Shown here: piece after piece, positions 50,442 through 62,900 of the stretch | Numbering within the stretch: the stretch's first letter is position 1 | Layout: every line of letters starts with the position of its first letter | Origin: Watersipora subatra | Taxonomy: Eukaryota > Bryozoa > Gymnolaemata > Cheilostomatida > Watersiporidae | Reading direction: 5' to 3' | Length of the DNA: 64,000 bases | Assembly (NCBI RefSeq): GCF_963576615.1 | Contig: NC_088711.1 | Location: 12,819,869-12,883,868, forward strand | Made by a program: the position numbers and the translations under genes | The notes under the pieces: model-generated | Seen by the model: the letters and a program-made list of their open reading frames with translations, nothing else | What the model was told of the DNA's origin: nothing | Databases searched by the model: none

Positions 50442-53400
50442 ATGGAGAGCCAGGAACAGGACGCCGGAGAGTTGAGGGTGCGGCTGCATCCGTTCCTTCA
50501 TCAAGTTAGTGGCTCCTCACTAATGTTCAACTTTGATAACAGTACTATATGCAAGCCATTGCTGACCAAGGAACATCATTTCTACAATTATCTTCCTGAA
50601 ACTTTGAGAGAATTTACAGCGGAATATAAAGGTTAGCCACATACCTATCTACATAGTTAAATACTTGAAGGTGCATCTGGCTTTACAGACAGTCATTGAG
50701 CCATAGAGCGCTGTCTATGCTTGCCAGTTACCGAGGCAAGCAGTTAGCAGAATGTAAAAAATAGTGCTACTTTTTGCAAGTTTCTAGTTGATCAAATTGC
50801 CTTATTCGATACATCATTGTGCATGAGCAACAATAATTCGCTTTATCAACATTCTCTTGTATAGCACAAATATAATGGAGTAGCATGACGCCGATTGATT
50901 AGGTATTTTTGAGCGTGATTCAAAAATAAAACAGTCATGCCAGGAGTTGCATATTCTGAGCTTACTCCACCACAAATTTCTAAAATTAACAAATCAAATA
51001 TTACTACAGTATCTATCTTTTATTTTGCAGCAAGCAAACATCCATAAAGAATCTGTTTTGAAGAAGAGAAATTCAATGCAAAATTGTACTTGGTAGCATT
51101 TTTCAGCCACGAGTAATAGCTGTATCCTACATTATAACAGCATGCCTTGTGACACAGCACTTTTTGTTATCGATTTCGTGACACATAAAAGTTTACCAAC
51201 TCTTCACAGCTTTTCTATTCCTCAACATTGAGTATTCGTAGCTTCAACCCAATTCAGAAGCTAAACAACAATATAGTGGGTTCCACATATATTCGTTATA
51301 TTCGTGGTAGCATCACAAATGTAGTTCTGCTTGCTCTGATGGCCAGGTTGTATTACGGTGCAGTTTGAAGAACAGGACGACGGTACTGTGATGTTCTTTG
51401 GAATTGTCCCTGCCGATATCGTATCATCTCTTAATCTTTCTGCACATGAAGACAACTCCCAGGAACTCTCTGATTACGTTGATTATCTCAATGATGACGA
51501 GTAAGTCTTACTCCAATGATAGTCGGACAGCATTAGTCAGCGGTGACATTCTGTCTTGAATGAGTGTTTAGTAGGGTGTAAGTGGTGCTAGTTGTATACC
51601 ATTGCTCTACATAGCAAACTAATAATGCATCTCATGTGTACAGGTGTCTCTGCGCTAATTGTTCCATCTTCTAATGTCACAGTTGTTGCACAGCCACCAA
51701 GATGTTAGACGGTTTTTGGGAGCACAGGCACAGCTCTTATAACATAAATTCTACTTAAAAGTCTTCACTACATCTTACGTAAGAAATTCCATATAATGTA
51801 AAGCGCTAAGTCCATGCAAACTCTCAAATGCGATTCGAATGACGAGAGTCCCGTAGCTAGCCTTGAAAATATCACTTTCTCTCTTGTCACACTTGGGAGA
51901 GAAAACGACATATAGGGGTATATCTATTATATATACTATTACCCTGGCAGTCTAGTGTGCCGTGAGAGTCAAGTGTGTCGATAAAGCAAAGAGAATAAGT
52001 AGCTGCACAATTATTCAGAAATACTTGGTGCAGGTGCTAGAGTATCAGTCTACCAATCTGAATGTCATGAATTGGAGTCTCGTTGAAATCATTCTTTTAT
52101 CGACAAAATTAAGGAAAACTTACTGAAGACATCCCATGTGAATGACAAGAGTTGTCCATGCTCATGATAATAAAACTACTCACACGGTGAATGTAATGAA
52201 CTTCGGTTTTGCACAGTTGTACTAATTTCTGCTGCACGTAAATAAAATGTTGATTAGCGGGGGAATTTTTAGGACCTTATCCATGTATGTCTGACAGTTA
52301 TTTTATATTCGACTGTTGCCTATGTATTCGAAAAGAAAATATACTTTTTTTTTAGTTTATTGAGTAGGTCTGTGTTGAGTTATTCAGTTTTGTATTTCAA
52401 CTCTTGGTAGTGTATCATTCAGTGTAATCAGTGTAGTCATCTTCTCGTTAGCTTAGGCATATGACGTTACCAATAACCTGGAACAAATTGTATGTGTAGC
52501 TGAATGAGTTTGCCCATTGGAAAGAGGTCTTTGTCTGTATGTTGACCGCAAAAGGTTTACTTATGAACTAAAGGCCATGGCCATGCACTATTCTTTTCTC
52601 ACATGCGATGAACCATCCGTGGAGCCATGTTCAGGTGCTCTTTAGTTGATGGCGCTTCCATGGAGCACTTCAGAAGTTTTGTTCTCACATTACGGCATTT
52701 CAAGGACTGCTCCAATATAGATCAATGCCATCAGTGGACCCAACAACGCTCTTAGACTAGCATACGCTGTCCAGCTAATCACCATTAATCACTGCATTGC
52801 CTAACACGCAGGAGGTCACTAGGTTATCCCTTGTATGCCAAACATGTTCGAGTTTGCAAGTAGCCACTTATGTTGCAGATAATTTTCTTAGGTCATGTTA
52901 CCCTTATATGTTGTTGCACAGATCAGTAGGAATACATAAAAAATCCCAAGTGTTACAGATATAAGATGTCTCAAGGATTTTTGCAATACATATTGTTGAA
53001 GGGTTACTCTTGAAAACCTATTTAAACGCCATTCAAAAAATTCTTTTAATGGTTTTTTGTGTCATCATGTTAAGGCAGTTACACTTAATCCTGTAATTCT
53101 ATTTGAAATCTCAAAGCTGAGAAACTCGTTCGCATGCCAACAGCGCTGTAGCTTGAGTTGTATAATATAAATGAGTTATAATTTTAAACGAGAATGATTT
53201 CACCTGTGCTAGCTGATGGTATGTTCTTAAGAGTTTGTAAATCCTTAGCTTGGCATCTTTTCCTTGCTTTACTAATAGAGCCAAAAAAAGCTTCTTCTGC
53301 TAAGGAAGTAATAATTTTAGATATGACTTTATATATAATATATATAGGCTACATGTATATATATATATATAAATCTTAGTGGTTGTCTGTCTGTCGTCTG

Positions 53401-55392
53401 TCCAGGTATAGCGATAAAGTTTTAGGAATAAAAAATGTGCTTAGCAGTAGAAATGACCTATGAACTTCCAGGACTGCAAACCAGCTAGCTAATCCAATAC
53501 ACTATGCCATTCTATGATATAATATGACACATATTTATGCAGGACTTGTAAAAATACTATTAGCCCTAACGTGTAACGTCAAGCTGGCTTCACGGCTAGT
53601 ATTATAGTAAAGATTTAGACCAGCTTAAGTTACTAGCTTACCAGGTAAATTACTCAAATTCGTCGGTTGATTGTTTTATTACAAGTGCAGCCGGGGATTC
53701 ACAAAAATATGTTTTTGGTGAAACATTGGAGTTATACTCTCATATTCTATTGAACAAATGCTTACATTTTAGGATTTGCAATGTTAAGATTTCTCTTATT
53801 TATACCACATGTAGACGTTACTCTTTCATGTAAGTCTCCAAGCTGTATGAGAACCTGAAATAATATCATCAGTAAATACCTAGTTCATTAGCTGTTGGTC
53901 CCTTGATGTAGATCTTGCATAAATATTTAGCTAACTGCATTCACAGGCTCCGTGTTATGTATTAAAGGTCTAGCTGAGCAGGCACACTTTTTAAGTTCAA
54001 TCAAGGGCAGATTTAATGTTTTTTTTGTACTTGACAAGGCATGTGACAGTCTATTATAAAAAATTTACTTTAATTGGGTCTTGCTTACCACTTAGAGTTG
54101 TCTTTACATTCAGGGTTTATGTTTGTCACAAAGGCTATTCAAGGGTCTGCCTAAAGTCTTAGTGAGTAAAATGCCAGTAAGGTTTTTAACTTCTGACAGA
54201 ATTCGATTGAGGAGGAGTGGATCTATAGAAATGAACGAAGGCCGTCTCGACCGCTATGACAAGCCAGGCACCAAGCTCGAAACCGGTCGAAGGCTTAATA
54301 AAGGGCTGACGCTGCATTTCAAGTCACCTGGCGTGAACAACAGTAGGCCTTCACCTAGTCATGCAAAACATATTTTACACATAGTTACTGCTCACTGCTT
54401 ATATGCAGCTTATATGCCTACACTAGTGAGAGAACGCTTAGTTTCTTGTATTTGGGTAGGCATTACAAATGATCAGGGATGTATCCAAATCACTTTTTGT
54501 AATTTGAAATCAAATCAATTACAAACTGATTTGATTGAAATTAAATGCCCTTGACATTTTTTTAATCACAAAACTGAAAAAAATTATAGTCGTTTGCACG
54601 GAGAAAATATCTCAAATTCTTATATTATAACTTATTGCCATTACATTTCAAAAACAACAGTTTTGAAAAATTGATCTTGCTAGAAAACTGATGTTTCTCC
54701 AAAAAAGTTTCTTCGGTAATTAGATTTGCTCATTAAATCCTAATCATTTGTTTGTTTCAAATCAAATCTCAAGTCACTTTTGCATTTATCCTAGTCAAAT
54801 CAAGTGAAACCTGATTAGAATCAATACAAAGGGGATTTGTTTCAAATAGTTGAATATTTGAATCGCTACCAATTTGCACACAGCTCTGCAAAAAATTGGT
54901 CATAGAAATGGCTCATAATAAAAAACTTGACAGAATATAACAGTTGAGTTTGAATAAGTTACAGACGAAGAGTTTTATTATAGCAATGGGTTATCAACTG
55001 GTTGCAATCTATGTACCTTAATGAATACAGTACTGCTCTATCATCTTTAGATTGCTTTGTTGTGTCTGATTGGGAGTGACATATGAAATTTTAATCAGAA
55101 AAAATATTATTTAAAATTCACCTATATGCTGAAAATATGAAGAGATCACTATACCGCTATAGATCACTCGTGTTCAATATATTCTTGCATGTTTTAGAGT
55201 TGGCATATTCATTTAGGGTTCATTTTGCTCGAGAATTTGGTGTCCCCATTCAAACAACCATCAGTGCTAGATTTGAAAATGGGCACACGGACACACGGAG
55301 ATGATGATCCTGATGCGAAGAAGGAGAGTAAGAAACTGAAGTGTAAATCATCTACAAGTACTGAGCTAGGGGTACGAGTGCATGGCATGCAG
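50442..55392 (+). CDS. Inositol hexakisphosphate kinase, first four coding exons (3' end not found in window)
   Basis: Exons 50442-50631, 51347-51500, 54200-54342 and 55217-55392 join in phase (1, 2, 1, 0) to encode the first 221 residues. The frame is open at the last GT donor (CATGCAG|GTCGG), so more exons must lie beyond; none was found up to 64000. IP6Ks phosphorylate InsP6 to the diphosphate 5-InsP7. Evidence: exon 1 [12 protein letters not shown]...[12 protein letters not shown] and exon 2 start matching the human IP6K N-terminal region; exon 4 [13 protein letters not shown], then PSVLDLKMG (residues 177-185), the PxxxDxKxG inositol-phosphate kinase signature, then RTHGDDD and LGVRVHGMQ. 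Exon 3 is Arg/Lys-rich linker (RRSGSIE) and much shorter than in human IP6Ks; it is the least certain exon, placed by acceptor and phase. An acceptor ending at 50435 implies a 5'-UTR intron. The missing part should hold the IDFAHT-type metal-binding motif. Confidence 0.92.
51732..52095 (+). repeat. Interspersed repeat B, copy 2
   Basis: Shares with 30185-30495 the ordered blocks GCTCTTATAACATAAATT, GAAATTCCATATAATGTAAA, GGGAGAGAAAACGACA and CAGTCTACCAATCTGAATGTCATGA. It lies in IP6K intron 2. Confidence 0.65.
53385..53520 (-). repeat. tRNA-derived SINE, copy 3
   Basis: On the minus strand: ATAGAATGGCATAGTGTATTGG, GGTTTGCAGTCCTGGAAGTTCATAGG, and the tail CCTAAAACTTTATCGCTATACC then TGGACAGACGACAGAC. 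The B box is degraded. Preceded on the + strand by a TA microsatellite (53330-53370). Confidence 0.6.
54474..54888. mobile_element. Probable non-autonomous hAT remnant
   Basis: The left end CAGGGATGTATCCAAATC and right end (reverse complement) CAGAGCTGTGTGCAAATT share CAG-R-G-TGT spacing. Flanks CAAATGAT and CAAAAAAT match at 6 of 8 positions. The interior is full of AAATCAAATC-type motifs. It lies in IP6K intron 3. Confidence 0.45.
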
Positions 55393-56739
55393 GTCGGTTG
55401 TTGAATCTCTATTGCCTATTTTCAGCAGTGTACATCATATGTATATTGTATGTACTTACTGTAGCCGGGAAATATTGTAAACAGTAATATTTACTATTTG
55501 GAGGTAGTGATTTTATTTGACAAGTTTGCTTCAGGCAGTTTTGCATGCTGCTCCAAGTTGAAACTCAATTTTTGCTGCATGGTGAGCTCGGCATAGCTTG
55601 TGGGTGCGTGATCAGGCATGCACGTGATGCCATGATGGAGCTCCAGATAGGGTACCCAAGAAAACTAGAATATTCTGTATTAAGTTTTACTTGATTAAAG
55701 AAATTGTCAACCATAGCTGTCTACCTCAGTCTCTATTTTAAAATTTGGTAATAGACAAAGCAAACTGACTACTTCACTCCATGTAAACTATAATCTTATA
55801 TCAAGTTTTGTTTTAAAATTGACAGTGCTATTTTAAAAGACAACTAAAATATTTGCTGCAGAGGTATTTGGGAGTTCTGAATATGAACAATTGATTATGT
55901 TATTCTTATGACACATGTGAGCGTGGCAACCATCGTAATCATGGTAACCATTCTGAGCATAAGGACACTATGGATGCCAATTCTCAGCATGACCAACTAA
56001 CTTATAAAAATCTGTTTGAAATACTGCACTATGTACACAGGCAAGCGACCAGCTGACCGATGCCTATTCGACAGATTAAGGAATGGGCAATAAACCCAAC
56101 ATCGCTGCAATATTGGGATGGGAATAGTGTAAGTGAAGTTGGTAGACTTGACAAAATGGGTGAACCAATTTCACATTGCACAATGTGTGGCTTCGCTGCT
56201 TTCTTGATTTATTTCCAAAATCCAATGACTTTAGCTGCTCAATTTATTATCTCATACACTTGCCACTAAGCTTTTTTATTTTTCCTTAGTATGCACGAGT
56301 TTGGGTTTTTGGCCCTATACCCCATTGTAAAAATTTTTATGACATCTAGACACTAATAATTCAAATTCATGCTCTATTAATCAACTAGATGAATGCCTGA
56401 CGTTTCGCAGGTAATAAGAAAGTTTTTGCATAAAAAATTTATTTTTAATCGACATAACATTCACTATTTTAGCTTATAAATGAAGGTGTTTGTTTATCGC
56501 TGTGTGTGCTATAAGTTTGGTTAAGTTTTTGACATATACATATATTTATAGCATTTTGGGAAGTCCGGGCATGTCTTTTTCTTTTAGTAAAATCTTTCTT
56601 GTAGTAAATTAGTTAAAGAGCGGTAGCTGAAGCGTGGGCATTTTGATCAAGTGCCATTTAAGATTGGCATGTTTTTGACCCAATCAGAACACTCTTAAGT
56701 ATTGCAATTCAGCATTTGAAACCACAGCAATTTTGCAGT
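55393..56739. other. IP6K intron 4 start, no exon seen
   Basis: No continuation of the kinase (VYQ..., KYxGR...) could be found. The only frames are short and without motifs. Confidence 0.4.
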
Positions 56740-56868
56740 ATGGCGGCTCACCGAAATTTTACGGCTGACGACTTGCTCGGATTTTTTGCTAATTTTTCTA
56801 CTGAGAGTGACGATGGCAACACTGATTTAGATTTAAATTTTAGTGAAGTTGTTAGAACAGGATTTTAA
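56740..56868 (+). other. Short acidic open frame, unassigned
   Basis: A 42-residue frame starts MAAHRNFTADDLLGFF and continues through an acidic Ser/Asp stretch to TAA. Acidic N-termini of this kind occur in some transposases (for example piggyBac), but no catalytic domain was found downstream; only short open stretches without motifs occur to 57640. Confidence 0.25.
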
Positions 56869-57643
56869 TAAGTTGAATATGCCATTCAGCCTGCAGTTTC
56901 ATGAAGAGACCTGAAGAGTGACAGTGTAGCGTCTAAGGTAAGTGCAGATAGTTCTACTGATATTGGCTTTGGCTGTAGCTTTAAAACTAGATGTTTTAAT
57001 TTAATTAATAATGGACCAGGATTGGTGATAGTTTTTTTACAGATTGTAACAGACTGCTACAACTAACAAAGCAGCAGTTATTGGCCAATGACTCACAATG
57101 GCCTGTGGAGGTAATTGTGTATGAGTGGCCAGTATTAGAGTATTTTAAGAGGCTGCTAATTATGCTGACATACCCTTAACTTCAGTTTCTGGCAGATAGC
57201 CGCATCATTTGTAGAGTTTACCTTGAAGGCTAAAAGAATCCCAGTTAATCAACATAGCGAGAGCTGCATGTACTTCTTAGCTACCTTTTCATTGCCTTCA
57301 TACCGCCTGATTGGTTTAAAAAGGCAAAGAGATCTATACGACCAGATCCGAGAGTTTGGCAAGCAGAGGTTCTAGAATGAAGTCTGGTTCAACAATCTAG
57401 CAGCTTTTTTCAAATTGCAATATCACAATGTAAGTCCATGCGACGGCTGTAATGATTGAAGCTACTCACTACCTGTATTTGACATTGCTCATTTACACAT
57501 TGCAACTTTCCAATGTGCGCATAGATCTGCGCCCAATATTATATCTTTATGCACTGGTAATTTCAGCTTTGGCATTGGAGGCAGAACCGGACTTCACCAG
57601 TATTGCTGTTGGGAAGATTCAAGAAAATCCGGCAGCGTTGTGA

Positions 57644-59529
57644 AATCTCTTTCCAAATTCCTGGTTATCAAACTTTTTAATTATTGAACTATTCAAATAT
57701 TTTTGCTTTCTATAGAATAATTTCTCATTTGTTATTGAAACATGTGGATAATACTAACCACTAAGAATATATGTTGTTGCTCTTGTCATCAAATGTAAAT
57801 CTTTGGGTCTTAAATAATTAATTGGCTGCTGCTCCATTTAGAAATTTCATAGCATTGTTCCTCGCATTTTGTAACTGGTGGTTTCTTCCTTTTCGTCTAA
57901 TATTTTACTAACTTTATTCACATACATGTTTTAATTTTTAGATGCAGTTATCGTTTTATTTCAAACACCCTTTGCAATGTAGTTTTTGTGAATAGTAGCT
58001 GTATGTGGGGGCTCTTTCTCTGAGTGCTAGTTCAAGCAAGAAATACTGAAATAAGTGAGTGTTGCGATCATTCTTGGTCTCTATCTTATTCAATCGTGCC
58101 TAGTTGGTTTTATTTGTTTTAGTACTACATGTAGTTGTTGGTGTTGTATTTGTTTCTGTTATTTATTGAACTATTTGTTTTTATTCTTGTATGCTATGTT
58201 CATCCTGTTCATTGTGTATTGTCGTCATGTTTGAAAATTACTAACCTTTACTACAAGCTAGTAGATTATAAGTTGCATTCAGTCATGTTTCTTAAAGAAA
58301 TCTCCATCTTTAATGGGAGCTTTCTTTGATTCGTGTTTTGTTCACTTGCAGTAGAGGTTTGGTCAGTTGTCCCACGATCAAACACGAGCGGAGCGATTGT
58401 TCGAGAGATTTATGATAAGTGCATGTGCACACAATTCATGAAAATTATTCATCAACACCGTCGCAAACCCTTGTACCGAAATCTCATCAACAAATTTAAC
58501 CATTTTTCAATGGAGTCGTTTAAGTATAATAACGATACAAAACACATATAAACCTATTGAAATATTTGAACTTATTTGAAACATGAACCTATTTAAATAT
58601 GTTACCAAGTCCTTGAAAATTGTCGACAATATCCTAAAACTTACCCATCTGATCGGATTATACACAAATAAACAGATTAATTTGGCCGAAATTCGCAACA
58701 AAAAACTTGACAAGCTTTTTTAATCAAAATTAAGACCGGCCAACGATACGCCAATAAACCCGTGCGACAGATAGTAGAACTATTAAGGGTGCATTTCACG
58801 AGAAAAACGTGCTCATTTCACCAGTCTATAGCATTGTCTAATTACTGAAGGTTTCTAATATTTTTTCGTTTTTAATATCTTGCAAAAATATTTAATTATA
58901 AGAATAACTATTTAATTTTATAAAATTATCATAAGAATAATTATTCGAATTTATTTGTCCGAAGGTTTCTGTAATAAACATAGACCGTTTGAGGCGTAGA
59001 CCGATTTACCGGTACGAAATTGTGGTACACAGTCTATCAGCCAATGTTTTTTCCCAATTACCGATGGTTTCATTAAATTATTTAAAACGTTAGCCAAAAT
59101 TCTTTACATCTTATTTACAAGCTAGGGCCGAACTACAACGCCCATTTATGACGAAAACATTTTTTTATTTTGCTCCAGTTTGCAGAAAACTTACAGATGT
59201 GTGAACGCTCATACTTGCTTTCTGCTAGATCGCTATCAAAACCATTCAAAATTCAACACAACCAGCTTTCAAACTGTGTATATTACACAGCAGCTTGCCA
59301 TTTTACTTCTAATATTGCATTTCAGAAATATAATAAACATGTTTCCTTATTGCTGTTGTTAAACTACATACATTACAGTAGGTTAGGCCTACAGCTTTAA
59401 TTAATATTCATTTTATTGTTGTAAAACATAGGTTTGAGATAGTAGTAGATTAGGTGGGAATTTTTTACAACCTTTTGTTTGGCATAATTGATTTTTTGAA
59501 TTTAATTTCAAAACAACTTGACAACTACC
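57644..59529. other. No gene seen
   Basis: AT-rich. A frame at 58333-58551 has no recognised motif and no matching splice context. Confidence 0.35.
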
Positions 59530-60460
59530 ATGGACATACAACTTCCCAGAACACCACGTCGTGGCCGACGCAGTGGCCGTCCACGTGTCTTTCAATTATT
59601 ACAGCTCAATAGGAGGATAAATAGAAGGTCCTCACAGCAACTATCAACATCAAATGCTAATGTTCAACAACACGCTACTCAAATTAATAACAGCAACTCA
59701 TCTGATTCAGAAAATTCTTTAGTAGATGTTGTAGGCGATGTAAATGACATGGACTTGGTAGCCCCTTTGTTTCCAGATGATGATCATGATTTTATGGACA
59801 TCATTGACCATGAAAATATTGCACAAAACAATATTGATCCTCCCAATGCTGCCCCCCCCCCCCCCCCTTCATCACATTCCTCATTTTCAATCTTTAGATT
59901 GTCCTGATTTTCAATAACTGCGCAACAATTTTCTAGGCAGACTTGACAACAACATATCACAGCTCACAGGTGCTGGATGTAATGAGAAACATTTTATTAC
60001 ATACAATGCTCAAATACAACTATGTTATACGGGCCAACAAGTTCCCCTGTCAAATTCCTAGATTACGAGAATTTCCTTTTTGAAGTCGTGCCTTCTCAAA
60101 TTTATTTTATATCACTTCGAACAACTCTCATTTCCACTATGCTCTGTCAATTCCTGCTGACAACTACTTTTTCAACAACCAGCACTACCCTTTCTTTTTT
60201 CCATTATCACTTATTCCATTATCAGGTCGTGGGCTGTATGACAGGGGAATTTCTAGTTTAATGTATCCATGGATACAATTGGATTAACAGGACCAAATAA
60301 AAATCCAAATAATCTGTGGAAGCATTCTGGAAATACAAAAAACAGTACAATTGTAAAATTTGCCCAACTTTCCTGGTATCGTAGTGAAAGACCTCATGTC
60401 ATGATAAATCAATACAATGTCAGCATGAATTATTAGTTTTTAGATCCTGTAACAGTGTAT
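59530..60460 (+). pseudogene. Unrecognised broken coding sequence
   Basis: From the ATG at 59530 the frame begins MDIQLPRTPRRGRRSGRPR, passes through an Asn/Ser/Asp-rich acidic region and reaches a C16 run (59852-59867) encoding prolines. After the run, the coding-like reading (DCPDFQ.LRNNFLGRL, GAGCNEKHFITYN, QLCYTGQQVPLSN) continues in another frame, and further pieces (LWKHSGN, SWYRSERPHVMINQY) occur to about 60440. Probably a decayed mobile-element or viral-type gene; the family is not recognised. Confidence 0.3.
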
Positions 60461-62719
60461 CAGACTATTAGCAAACTGAAGTTCCCATTAACGCATATAT
60501 TGCTCTGTTTTCCTGCTGTATATTGCTCTGTTTATTACATCGAAAGAATCCCGAGCAGAAAACAAAAAGACATTAACCATTGCAAGGAATATATCTGAAT
60601 CTGACAATTATAGTTCCAACCTAGCCAAGGCTAATACGCTCATATGCTAAATTGCCAGGAAACAACTCTTCCTTTTAGAGGTGGGGGTTGATTCTGCCAG
60701 TCAAAACTTTCATTTAAAGACTGTTAGATTTTTTTGATTTGGTGTATCTCACAGCAAGTGTAAAGCCATTCGTTGTTGCATCCTGGATATCTAGAAACAA
60801 TTGAACATTGATGACATTGGCAGCTTGCATTTACTGCTCCAAGTAATGTGTAAACATGCGCATTCTTCAAGAAATTGCACACAAGTTAATAAACTGTTAG
60901 TTTGGATAATTAGTGCCCAGATGCTGTAAAGTGGCTAGCTTTATGCCAGATGACACACGCTGTCACTTGCATTCATGCATGTCTCATACGTATCTCCTGC
61001 CTCTTGTACAACTAGTCTATCGATGCAATTGCTATAAAAACCATCGAGGTAGCTGCTTAGTGTTATATGATTTTACTTCATCTGCATCTGTGCTTTTATA
61101 CCAGTTTACACCCTTTGCAAAAGATTTGACCGATGAAGTCTCATCTACAGTCACTGGGATCTTCATTCATTTCAACCAAAGGTGGCTGATATAGAGATAT
61201 TTGGTTCAAGTCAGACAATTCTCTATATAATCATTTTGTTGTTGTGATGAGGCACAACTTTTCTTCCCAGTTCATCCTTGCATGTTGGGTCGCTGGCTTG
61301 GCTTTATTGTGGCCAGAGCTTAACCTGTGTGGACAGTACTGGTAGTGTAAATCTTCAGTTCACTTGCCGTGTTGAATCCATCGCTGGCCACAATTCTCAG
61401 AAAGATAGGTGTGATTCGGATAGACTTCTTTTAAAGTACGTACGGGTAAATAAATCAGCAACTTCAATGTGTGCTCCTTCTTACCTTTTTGTTTGTCATC
61501 AGCATCAACTTGCCATGTGTTTAGAGGTTTCTAATGTTTTGATTGTCTCAACATCACAAGTACCGCTCTGGTAATTGTTGATGAGACGAGACACTCGAAT
61601 CTGGGCAGGAGCGCTTTGCAATTGAGCAGGCATGAGATTGGCAGTCACCCCTGTGACAGAGTGTGGTGCGTCTCTGAATACCTTCATAATCTGTCGTAAT
61701 AAGAGATTCCGCTCATTAAGTTTATCCTCCATCGAGAGACTGCACGAAATATTTTAGAGTCTAGTCTATTATCTCATCTACTGGCAGCTAAAACAGTATG
61801 AGATGTGCCTCTTTCTTGACTCAAATCTTATCACACGCTACAAGTGCACAATAATTGCTATCTGGCACTAGTGGGAAACACTTTTTACCAGCTTAGACAG
61901 TCTCGCAAAATTGAACATTCTACATAACATCTATCCTCCTTCCAGACCCATGTTGTGTCATTTAAATCTGAGCGAGCAAAATAGGTCACAGCATGTCATA
62001 CTGAGCATGCCTCATATTTTATTGTTTAGGAGAACTATAGCTAGCTCATTGTTTAGCTTTTACTATTAGCTCTTTTCAAAGTACCTGTTCTCCACTGGTC
62101 ATCTTAGTGGTTTTACGATTTTACAAGGTTTGTAACGTTCTGCAGTCTGCAAGGACATTTTTGTCTGCTTCATTAAATTTGTGATACTTTTAGCTCTATT
62201 AATTTCTGCAATACTGAGCTGTTCATATAACAGAATAGGTAGGTTCAAAAGCCTAGTTGCCTGCCACAATCTTTTTTATATTTTTAGCACTGACCTGACC
62301 TCCTACATAGAGTGTGGAGGCCATATAGCTTATATTTCTTGGCACACTGGCTAAAATAAAATGGTTGAATCCAATCATATTTTTGCGGTCTTTTCTATCG
62401 AGTAGATGAGCTCTCTCTAATAGCTCCAATCTGTATTTTACCTTACAAAGTTTGTTCGCGATTTTCAATGCATTATTAAAAAAGTATGGCCTATTGTAGT
62501 ACACTCAACCCTTAACTGCAATCAATAACCCAGGTATGCGACACATTAAATGTCCTCATGGATGAGAGTAAAACCCCTTGAAGTGGGCGAATGATCTTGC
62601 AAGAACAACAGCTGGTGCACTAGAGTTGCTTGTGCTAGTGTCTAGTATATGCAGTAATGCCTTCTATCTCACTGTATCTTTGTTTTCAGTAGGCTTCATT
62701 TGTGTACATGTACACTAAA
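60461..62719. other. No gene recognised
   Basis: Frames at 61278-61574 (+), 61505-61732 (-) and 62253-62504 (-) lack recognisable domains. The second begins after an acceptor-like GTGCAG, so a small exon (MEDKLNERNLLLRQIMK) is conceivable. Confidence 0.3.
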
Positions 62720-62900
62720 GGCTGGGTCATACTATATCGCCGTATCTCGGCGTTTTCCTTTTGGCATATATCGTCGACTATGTGCACTGTAAACCAATGG
62801 CATCGACGAAGCAGCGCAGATACGTAGGAAAAGTTTGCAGCTGTCAAATAAGGCGAAAATTAGAGTGGAATTTTTCTCGAATTTCTCATATGTTGGAACA
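62720..62900 (+). repeat. Second fragment of the TCACACTATATCGCC repeat family
   Basis: GGCTGGGTCATACTATATCGCCG and then TCGACTATGTGC...GCAGCTGTCAAA match the repeat at 31291-31760, partly in inverted order. Confidence 0.55.

Noticed and set aside
54123..54554. A single 143-residue open frame as a gene
   Set aside because: Only 54200-54342 fits as IP6K exon 3; the tail reads into a transposon remnant and the head precedes a good splice acceptor.
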